The notes under the pieces: generated by a model
The model's input: the letters and a program-made list of their open reading frames with translations, nothing else
Databases searched by the model: none
Told to the model about the DNA's origin: nothing
In this document: positions 56,225-64,000 of the stretch, piece after piece
How positions within the stretch are numbered: position 1 is the stretch's first letter
Layout of the letters: each line of letters opens with the position of its first letter
Translations under genes and position numbers: made by a program
DNA from: Gambelia wislizenii
Lineage: Eukaryota > Chordata > Lepidosauria > Squamata > Crotaphytidae
Assembly: GCA_030847615.1 (NCBI GenBank)
Contig: JAUMIR010000004.1
Coordinates: 69,719,001 to 69,783,000, forward strand
Direction: 5' to 3'
DNA length: 64,000 nucleotides

Positions 56225-56601
56225 GCCGCCCCCCCCCCCCATATCCATGGATTCTGCACTCATGGATTCAACCATCCATGGCTTGAAAATAGTCCATGAA
56301 AAAAAATTCCAAAAAGCAAACCTTGATTTTGCCATTTTATATTTATTTATTTATTTATGTATTTATAACCCGCTCTTCAGCCACAAGGCTATCAGAGCGG
56401 CTTACGAATTGTTTTAAGCAATAGCAATTTACATATCTGCACTGCATTAAGCAGTTTCCAATGTGTGTCAGCTAATTGCCCCCACAAGCTGGGTACTCAT
56501 TTTACTATGCCACTGTATGTAATTGGACTTGAGCATCCATGGATTTTGGTATCCATGGGGGGTCCTGGAACCAAACCCCAGCAGATACCAAGGGCCAACT
56601 G
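56225..56601. mobile_element. Tigger-like MITE with nested LINE/SINE tail
   Basis: After a C-run: CATATCCATGGATTCTGCAC; right end ATACCAAGGGCCAACTG then TA. The body GTAATTGGACTTGAGCATCC matches 11829-12053. The insertion at 56341-56497 is flanked by ATTTTA on both sides. Confidence 0.75.
56341..56497 (-). repeat. LINE/SINE 3' end with (TTTA)n tail, nested
   Basis: TATTTATTTATTTATTTATG, ACCCGCTCTTCAGCCACAAG and GCGGCTTACGAATTGTTTTA. Same repeat as 16430-16590, here with target duplication ATTTTA. Confidence 0.7.
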
Positions 56602-56699
56602 TACTGTGAAACTTGTTTTCCTTTATATATACTGTAGATTTCTATGTAAAATCCGCAAAATCTACCTGCCCCTCTTTGTTCCAGTGGATGGAATTCACC

Positions 56700-58150
56700 T
56701 GGAGACTCGATCTTCATAAGTGGACTTACATCTGCAAGAAATAGAATTGAGCAGTTTTACAATGTCTAGATTCAGCAAGGAGCTGCTGTTATGTTGCTAC
56801 ATAGGGAAGAGTTGTTGTATAGCATCGAGGCTTAGGTTGGGCAACGCAGTGGAGGGCCTTGTCGACAACAACAATTGCAGATTCCTGGATGGGTTTGGTA
56901 GGAGCAGGAAGAGAAGCCTGCACTCTGCCAAAAGACTTCAGTATTTCCTCCACAGTAGGCTCCAGAGGATTTGATTGATGTTCAAGGGTGCAACCATTGA
57001 ACATGCAACTTGGGAGGGAGAAGCTGACACCCGAACTAGAGATCTTATCAGAGTGATAGCAGGAGGTGGTGGTTTCTCCACTGGAATGGGAGGTAGTGGA
57101 AAGGAAGAATGATCAATAGACATGCCCTTTTTTCTTATGTTTCCTCTTTTCCTCTGAATGGGAAAGGTTGACCTCCACCACCTTTCCCAAGGTAGGTGGA
57201 ATTAGAGATTCCTGACTCTTCAAACATGGAGGGGTTGTAGGTTGTTTCAACATTGACGATTCACCATGAGATCATTTTGAGATGGAGGGATGGGCATCCA
57301 CCTCTCCATGAGAATGTTTCAAGTTTCCATGAGTGTAATATATACATAGTAATCATCTTACAATGTATCTTGCGATATACCAATTATGCATAACAAATAT
57401 TGATATCAGTTTTTCCTGCTGTATTAAACCTCAAAAATTGTTCTATGACTTCCTACTTGGTTGACATGAGGTTTCCATGAGGTTTCGAAGACAAATCTGA
57501 CTTCAAAGGTTGGGGAGTAGATTCAGGCAAAGATCATTTAGAAGCATGCCTAGAAGAGTCCTTTGAGGATGTAGGCACCAACACTGATCGAGTTTTGGAA
57601 TTGTGGTGAGACTTTGGAGGCTTTGGATGAGACCGAGAAAATTAAGGGATGTTGGGTGCTTTCAGGGATTGCTCATAGAGCCTTGATTCCTGGTTTTGTC
57701 TGGCCTGTGGGGTGAAGGCCTTACAGTGAGGGCATGAAGTGATGGCATGGGTTTCACCCAAGCAAAGAAGGCACTTTGAATGCCCATCACGGCCAGGAAT
57801 CTTTGTGCCGCATACCAAGTGATGCTTGAAAGAGGTCAAAGATATCCTCATGATTGACGAGAAGGTCACAGTAGAAGCTGAAGAAAAAACTGCTGAGTCA
57901 TGATAGAACATTCTAGTGTGGTGGATGAAAAAGAACAGGTGCTTTTGATGGGCTTGGTATTAATATACCATACAAAAGTGGGTGGAGCTACCACCAAAGC
58001 CTTGCCTAACTGCTCTAGAATGTTCCGAATGCTGTTCTGCACATGCACAGAATTACCCACTGTGTGAATTCAGAGGCCACAGAGAAGAAGTGACTGTTGA
58101 ACATCAGGACACAAAGCACAATGGGACCAAAAAGCACAATGGGGTTGATA
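56700..58150 (-). pseudogene. Retroelement gag-like remnant, possibly DIRS-type
   Basis: The best piece is the minus frame 57642-57911. It contains KIPGRDGHSKCLLCLGETHA then ITSCPHCKAFTPQARQN, a Cys-X2-Cys-X4-His-X4-Cys-X2-Cys cluster followed by a basic stretch. This pattern is seen in ORF1/Gag-like proteins of DIRS-type and related vertebrate retroelements. Flanking minus frames (56789-57123) give Pro/Ser-rich text in other frames. There is no RT or recombinase nearby, so the family is unproven. Frames are broken by stops. Confidence 0.45.
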
Positions 58151-58734
58151 CACAGCAGGACCTGATACGCATTGGGATATTCTTGCCTATGCCCCTTTAC
58201 GCATCTTCACAATTCACTAATAGTGTTCCTTAGCTCCTCTGCTATATAGTTACATATGCATAAAGCTATGCAATGTAGACCACAATACAGAATTCTGGCC
58301 AGTATCTCTGAAAGATTTCTCTTGGATGTACTTTGACATAAGTATTTATGATCTTACTCACCTCTGTCATGGATTTCATAGTTTATTTGTTCTTCTTTAA
58401 AGGCTACTGCAAATGTAGGACATATAGAAATTCAAGGATCAATATGGATTCTAGATAGCTCAGCTCTGAAAGTTCATCTGTTTCTTCTTTCAGTTTCTTG
58501 ATGTAAGAGATATTAGTGCTCCTGCCTTTTCCTTGTAGCCACCTTTCTACAAAAGAAAAACAGCTCTGTTAGAGTTAATCTCCCAAGCCAAACAACTTAT
58601 GCTGACTGTGCTCCTGTTTGGTTTAGCTGTGTGATGGCAGAGGAGGAGTCCAACCAAGACTGCAGTAATATCCATGGCTAGTTGACTGCTGTGTCAGCTG
58701 CTAGGTTGCCATAACATGACGTCTCATCACTGAG
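58151..58734. other. Stretch with nothing recognised
   Basis: Non-coding. Confidence 0.35.
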
Positions 58735-58855
58735 ATTTTTAGATGTCTGGAGGGAGAGACAAAGAATAATATTTTCAGCACTTATTTGCTCGCCTTCTAA
58801 TCTGCCCTACCAATCAGGGTCAACCTAGGCAACCAAGAGTTTTAAACAGTATACA
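58735..58855. repeat. Dispersed repeat shared with 54310-54445
   Basis: AATATTTTCAGCACTTATTT, TAATCTGCCCTACCAATCA, then GTCAACCTAGGCAACCAA. Confidence 0.55.
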
Positions 58856-59570
58856 TACTGGACGGATATTGCAAAAATATATATACAATTAAAGTAACCC
58901 CACACTTATCCCCAACCACTAAATGGCTACCTAAATTCAAATGCCTTACATCACTGCTGGAAGACATCCAGCCCTGGCCTTTTCTAGGTCTATCCAGAAT
59001 TTGGAAAAGTGGTTTCTTTGTATTACAACTTCCATAATGTGGGGATTCTGGAAGATGTAGTCCAAAAAGTAAATTTCCCAAGGTCTTTGTCTATGACAAG
59101 GATGCAGAACCATTTTCTCTCTCAAGGGCTACATTCCCTTGAAGGTAATCTTTCCAGGGGGATGGGCTTGCTGGCAGTGTTTCTCTCTGTGTTCTTCTCT
59201 ACCACCTCCTTTTTGCCCTCCTTCTTCCTGCCTGCCCAGTGGACTGTCATGTGGGTGTCTCATGCCATCAGTCTGAATTGATCTCTTATAGAGGTTTTTG
59301 TAATGAGGCTGAAGGATACATGTGATCCTTGGGCGGGGGTAGGTCCTCCAAACAATGTTGGACTGCAACTCCCTTTAGTCCTAGATAACACAGCCAGCAG
59401 TGATAGCTGCCCTGCCCTAGGGATACATGTGGCTCAGCCCTTATCTATTAGGAAAGGAACTGAAGACCAAATATAACGTGAATTTTATCATGCAGTTCAT
59501 TGTTGTGTTTGTCCTTTAAGCAATAGCTAGGTCAAGGAGACCCATGCCACATCAGGACTATGGGCTAGGG
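58856..59570. other. Stretch with a hAT MITE trace only
   Basis: About 59315-59425 resembles the short hAT MITE arms (TTGGACTGCAACTCCCTTTA). Nothing else is recognised. Confidence 0.35.
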
Positions 59571-59761
59571 CAGTGATGGGCAACCTTTAGAGCTTGGTGT
59601 GTCAAACTTCTCCAAAAAACTGAGCATAACTCGAGTGGCGTGTCACTTAGAGAAAAAACATTATTTTGTGATATTTACTATTTAAATAACAAATGTATAC
59701 AGTTGCCCCTCCGCATTTGCGACTTCGACTATTCGCGGAAAGCCTCCAACCCGCACGTTTC

Positions 59762-60075
59762 CCTCCTCCCTTCCCAAGGCCCAACGGGCTTCTCATGAAG
59801 CCTGTCGCTGTCTTGGCAAGGGGAGGGTGGAGAGCCTCCCACCAACATGCTTTCCTCCCTTCCCCCCCAAGGCACCGATGGGCTTCTCATGAAGCCTGCC
59901 GCTGCCTTGGCAAGGGGAGGATGGAAAACCTCCCACCCACATGCTTCCCCCTCCCTTCCGAAGGCACCGATGGTCTTCTCATGAAGCCTGTCACTGCCTT
60001 GGCAAGGGGAGGGTGGAGAGCCTCCCACCCACACACTTTCCCCCCTCCCTTCTCAAGACACCGACAGGCTTCCAA
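59762..60075. repeat. Minisatellite 1, about 93-bp unit, 3+ copies
   Basis: Units carry CTTCTCATGAAGCCTG, TTGGCAAGGGGAGG and CCTCCCACC(A/C)ACA(T/C). The CTTCTCATGAAG mark recurs about every 92-93 bases (near 59789, 59882, 59975). Confidence 0.9.
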
Positions 60076-60410
60076 GGCTTCCGCCCGCTGCCTTCCCCGG
60101 CATTTCCGAGGTGGCTCCGAGGCTTTGAAGCCACCCTGACAGACTCCCGCCCACCCTCCCGCCATCCCGCCACCTTCCCCAGCCTTTCCAAGGCAGCTCC
60201 AGGGCTTCGAAGCCATGGAGCCCCCTCGGGAAGGCCGGGGACAGGCCGAGCAGTCTCCCACCCACCCTCCCGCCAGCCCACCGCCTTCCCCAGCCTTTCC
60301 AAGGCAGCTCCAGGGCTTCGACGCCCTGGAGCCCCCTCGGGAAGGCCGGGGTCAGGCCAGGCAGACTCCCGCCGACCTGCCCACCACCTTACCTGGCCTT
60401 TCTGAGGAGT
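60076..60410. repeat. Minisatellite 2, about 111-bp unit, about 3 copies
   Basis: CCTTCCCCAGCCTTTCCAAG and GGAGCCCCCTCGGGAAGGCC recur, with CCTTCCCC at 60173 and 60284 (111 bases apart) and variant units at 60091 and 60387. CpG-rich. Confidence 0.88.
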
Positions 60411-60662
60411 CTCTGGGGAAGCAGGAGGCCTCAGGGGTGGTGATGGCGATTGGGGCTTCGTAGCCCTGCCTGCCACTTTCCTCTCCCCTCCCACCCTCCC
60501 TAAAGTGGTGATCGGGGCTTCGAAGCCCCACCCGCCACTTTAGGGATGGTGGTGAGGTGGCAGGGGGGCAGGGGGGAGGAGGCCTAGCCACGTGTCACCA
60601 CAGATGGCTACGTGTGTCAGTGGTGACATGCGTGTCATACGTTCACCATCACCGGGCTAGGG

Positions 60663-61325
60663 GATAGTGGTCATTGATCCTTTGTCTCTGTTATGATCCT
60701 GATTTAGATCAAGCCCTTCATGCCCGCTATTTGTAATAGGGAAAATTCTCCCAACTAGAGTAAAGGGGAGTTTTGCCCCCCCAAGACAAATAGCAAGTGC
60801 ACAGTTGAATCCCACTCTCAAAACCATTTTCACCATTTTAGCACTGCTGAAGACCCAAGAGCGACAGGGCAAAGCAACCTTTTCAGGAAGCACCATTATT
60901 AGGATGATAGCTGAAGACAGGAACTGATGTCTGAATACTGCGTGAGATTTTGTAATGGGTTGGCCCTTACTGGCATTGAGGGTGGTGGAATATGTATTGG
61001 ACAGCACAGATGAGGAACCCATGGAATTTCCATTGACCTGTTTTTGAGGGAAGTTAATAGGACAAAGTATGTAGCTTAGGGTGGCCACTTACACATTAAC
61101 AGAAGAAGAGGACAAGAACAAACACAGCCTTGCATAATATTGGCATATGTTAATTTATATGTATAGGTAGATGTTTAGAAATAATTGCTATCATTTAAAG
61201 AGAAGTACAATACTGGCATCAGGTTATCTGTGTGCCTGGTGTGCAATCTACTGCCCAGGTGCTGAGTGCTGCTGGGTAACTTCAAGGCCACTGCATTCCT
61301 TATTTCCGAGGGATCTCCCACCAAC
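60663..61325. other. Stretch with nothing recognised
   Basis: The minus frame at 60657-61088 (143 codons) has no motif I recognise. No splice-supported exon. Confidence 0.35.
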
Positions 61326-62935
61326 ATCCTACATCACAGAATCATAGAGTTGGAAGAGACCACAAGGGCCATCTAATCCAACCCCTGCCATGCAGGAATA
61401 CACAATCAAAGCACTCCCAACAGATGGTTATCCAGCTTCTGTTTAAAAACCTCCAAAGAAGGAGACTCCACCACATTCCTAGACAGTGCATTCCACTGTC
61501 GAACAGTTCTTACCATCAGGAAGTTCATCCTAATGTTTTGGTGGAATCTCTTTTCCTGTAGTCTGAGTCCTTTGCTCCATGTCCTAGTCTCTGGAGCAGC
61601 AGAAAACAAGCTTGCTCTCTCTTCAATATGATATCCTTTCAAGTATTGAAGCTATCATGTCATCCTTAACTTTCTCTTCTTCAAGCTAAACATACCCAGC
61701 TCCCTAAGCCACTCCTCATAGGGCATAGCTTGCAGACCTTTCCTCATTTTGGTCACCCTCTTCTAGAAACGTTCCAGCTTGTCAATATCCTTCTCGAGTT
61801 GTGATGCCCAGAGATGGACACAGTATTCCAGGTGACATCTGACCAAAACAGAATAAAGTGGCACTATTCCATCCCTCAATCTAGACAGTATACTCCTATT
61901 GATGCAGCCTAGAATCACATTGGTTTTTTTAGCTGCCGCATCACACTGTTCACTCATTTTCAGCTTTGGTCTACTAAAATTCCTAGATTCACATGTACTG
62001 TTGTCAAGCCAGGTGTCACCCATCCTATATCTCTGCATTTCATTTTTTTCCTGCCTAAATGTAGTACCTTACATTTCTCCCTGTTGAAATTCATTTTGTT
62101 AGTTTTGGCCCAGCTCTCCGATCTATTAAGGTCATTTTGAATTCTGATCCTCTCCTCTGGGGTATTCACTACCCCTCGAATTTGGTGGTATGTGCAAATT
62201 TGATGAGCATGCCATCTATTCCATCATCAAATCATTTATAAAAACATGTATAAAGATCCAATTCATTTATAAGGACATTTTCAGACGTGTAAAAAGTGCT
62301 GCGGAGGGCTCGGGAGAGGTATGCGCCTGTTTCCGGCAGGGGGCCAGTTTCTGATGATGCCGCCCCTCTCACATTACCCTCTGTGTTCCTTCCGTGTCAC
62401 ATGGAAGGAAAAGGCACCACTTTTTATTCACGAAGAACTTCTGTGAGTAAAAAGTGGTGCCTTTTCCTTCCATGAGACACAAAAGGAACACAGAGGGTAA
62501 CATGAGAGGGACAGCGTCGTCAGAAACTGGCCCCCTGCTGCGAAACAGGTGCGTACTTCTCCTGAGCCCTCTGCAGCACTTTTTACACATCTGAAAATGT
62601 CCTTAGATGTTGAATAGCACTGGGACCAGGACAGAACCTTGTGGCACCCCACCAGTCACTTCTCTCCAGGATGGAGAGGAGACATTGGTGAGCACCCTTT
62701 GGGTTTGATCTGTTAAACAATTACAAATCTTCCTAACATTAGCATTGTCTAGCCCACATTTTACTAGCTTAGTTGCAAGAATATTGTGGGGGACTTTATC
62801 GAAGGCCTTCCTGAAATCAAGATATGCTACATCCGTAGCATTCCCTTCATCTATCGAACTTGTAACTCTGTCAAAAAAGAGAAAAGATTAGTCTGGCATG
62901 ATTTGGTTTTGAGAAACCCATGTTGACTTTTAAGG
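61326..62935 (-). mobile_element. CR1 LINE, 5'-truncated, old, with nested foldback
   Basis: Minus-strand CR1 from its 3' end (CACAGAATCATAGAGTTGGA at 61335) through the ORF2 C-terminus (EERASLFSAAPETRTWSKGL, FLMVRTVRQWNALS, CDAAAKKTNVILGCINRSIL, ESWAKTNKMNFNREKCKVLH) to RT text near 62880. Frameshifts and stops throughout. Interrupted by the foldback at 62273-62602. Confidence 0.9.
62273..62602. mobile_element. GGAC-TIR foldback, copy H (330 bp) inside CR1
   Basis: Ends GGACATTTTCAGACGTG and CACATCTGAAAATGTCC. Arms of about 160 bp meet near GAAGAACTTC and share AAAAAGTGGTGCCTTTTCCT with its mirror. Flanks TAA (62270-62272) and TTA (62603-62605) differ by one base. Homologous to copy G through CAGTTTCTGATGATGCCGCC. 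Confidence 0.88.
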
Positions 62936-63422
62936 CTCATGGCATCCCTTAGTTTAGTTATGAATGTGTACCTAAGTAATGTCTCCTGGTCTGACCCCAC
63001 CCCATCCCCCAGCGCACCTTAACAACCAGCAGCCATACTGCGTGAAGGTCTGTTCAGCTGCCAGTAGTTGTGCAAGGAGGGTGGTGTTTTCAGCTCCCTC
63101 CCACCAGCAAGTAAGTCTGTGACAAAAAATGTGACAAGGGTCCTTCTTCTGACATTGCAGCCACACTCATGATTATATAGTGGTATTAAATAAGGAACAG
63201 TAACAGATCCATAACTCTGAAGTTATGAATCCATAACTGCAATACAGAATGTTTAAACTAGGCTTGGACTAGATAGTCCTTCAAGTAAAAGACACCGTGA
63301 AAGGTAGGACTTCAGGGCAGGGAACATGGCCTGCCAACAGAGCTGGATTACCAATGGTTCAGCTAGTACAATTGTTCCAGGCCCCTCACAGGCTGGGCTC
63401 CATGCTGAAGGGTAAAGACATA
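62936..63422. other. Stretch with nothing recognised
   Basis: Non-coding. Confidence 0.35.
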
Positions 63423-63673
63423 TAGTAGGACCCCCGTATCTGCTGGGAATTGGTTCGGGGGGGCATGGATACCCAAAACCGTGGATAATGGCAAACACCT
63501 TTGAAAATAATGAGACTTCTGGTTTAAAATACAATAGAGTTGCCTTGGAGGACCTAGAAAATGGCTAGGGAGGACACATTTTCTAGGAAGACTCTATGGT
63601 AGTTGTGCTGTTTTGTGTCCTGTGGATAATCAAATCAGTGGATAATGAATCAGTGGATACGGGGGTCCTACTG
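63423..63673. mobile_element. Tigger-like MITE (inverted relative to 15934-16180)
   Basis: Ends TAGTAGGACCCCCGTATCTG and GATACGGGGGTCCTACTG, followed by TA. Contains ACACATTTTCTAGGAAGACT, the mirror of the block in 15934-16180. Confidence 0.85.
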
Positions 63674-64000
63674 TACTTTGTTTCTTATTCTTTCCCAGCC
63701 ATTCCCTAACTGTCCTGATGTTGCTGTTACCATCAAGATTTTGTGTGTTATTTGAGTAAATGAACAGAAATGCATAGGTTCAAATGTTAATCTCATGGCC
63801 ATGCTGAAAATTGGTTCACATATGATGATTTGTGTACTTTTGTCTGTTGCATTTTGTATTTTATTTAGTATTTATTCATTAATGTATTTAATTTCTGTGT
63901 CACTGTCCCTAAAACAGCTCACCACTTCACACAAAGGGGAAACCTATTTTTGGAACTGCTCCAGGATCCCAACCAAGGCAGCCTTGTTTGCCAAGAACCA
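63674..64000. other. Right edge, nothing recognised
   Basis: Non-coding AT-rich sequence to the window end. Confidence 0.35.

Larger units (their letters stand above)
59571..60654. mobile_element. hAT-type non-autonomous element with minisatellite interior
   Basis: Ends CAGTGATGGGCAAC and GTTCACCATCACCG are inverted repeats. They are flanked by the exact 8-bp duplication GGCTAGGG (59563-59570 and 60655-60662), the hAT hallmark. The subterminal regions also mirror each other (TGGTGTGTCAAACT versus ATGCGTGTCATACG). The interior is very GC-rich and holds two minisatellites and one Tigger-like terminus (CAGTTGCCCCTCCGCATTTG at 59700). There is no transposase. Confidence 0.9.

Noticed and set aside
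59762..60410. CRISPR-like regularly spaced repeats
   Set aside because: Tandem minisatellite units with no unique spacers, in a vertebrate genome.
59693..60591. Long overlapping open frames on both strands (up to 167 codons)
   Set aside because: They lie in GC-rich minisatellite arrays, are open in several frames at once, and give Pro/Gly/Arg-rich periodic text with no domain.
46324..64000. Search for a downstream host gene
   Set aside because: No splice-supported exon with a host-gene motif was found; all motif-bearing frames are transposable elements.

Overview
This is eukaryotic chromosomal DNA from a squamate reptile, most likely a lizard. Exons are short, with canonical GT-AG introns, and almost everything else is transposable-element sequence. 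The repeat mix (5S rRNA-derived SINEs, a tRNA-derived SINE, RTE-BovB, CR1, L2-like, L1, Penelope-like, mariner, hAT and Tigger-like elements) is typical of lepidosaurs. I cannot name the species. There are no bacterial operons, rRNA genes, free-standing tRNA genes or CRISPR arrays.

Two host genes are supported, both on the + strand. At 451-627 lies the last coding exon of an aspartic protease, best matched to cathepsin E (CTSE). From 31486 to 45378 lies a complete five-exon RAB7B-like small GTPase of 200 residues with intact GTP-binding motifs and a C-terminal Cys-Cys prenylation site. CTSE and RAB7B are also neighbours in mammals, which supports both calls. A CpG-rich stretch at about 17.6-18.2 kb with splice-donor-like sites is a candidate 5' non-coding exon or promoter for RAB7B. 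I recognise no host gene from about 46.3 kb to the end.

Layout: 0-0.65 kb CTSE 3' end; 0.65-17 kb MITEs, a Penelope-like element with a GIY-YIG remnant, a LINE with a 14-bp target duplication, and a BovB copy broken up by four nested insertions; 17-19.5 kb the CpG-rich region, then a 329-bp near-perfect foldback; 20-31 kb a second BovB, SINEs, a Penelope inverted pair, and a CR1 split by a probable solo LTR; 31.5-46.3 kb RAB7B with repeat-filled introns; 46-64 kb hairpins, a young CR1, an L1 with two nested insertions, a mariner, a gag-like remnant, a hAT-type element full of minisatellite, and another CR1 with a nested foldback.

The most unusual feature is a dispersed family of inverted-repeat elements. 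They have termini close to GGAC(A/T)TT(T/A)TCAGA and 3-bp target duplications, shown repeatedly by perfect restoration of the interrupted host repeat. Members range from about 560-bp MITEs to about 330-bp foldbacks, and one copy joins the two types. Also notable are hammerhead-ribozyme-like motifs in the Penelope-like repeats and a 1,084-bp hAT-like element, with an exact 8-bp target duplication, whose interior is two GC-rich minisatellites.
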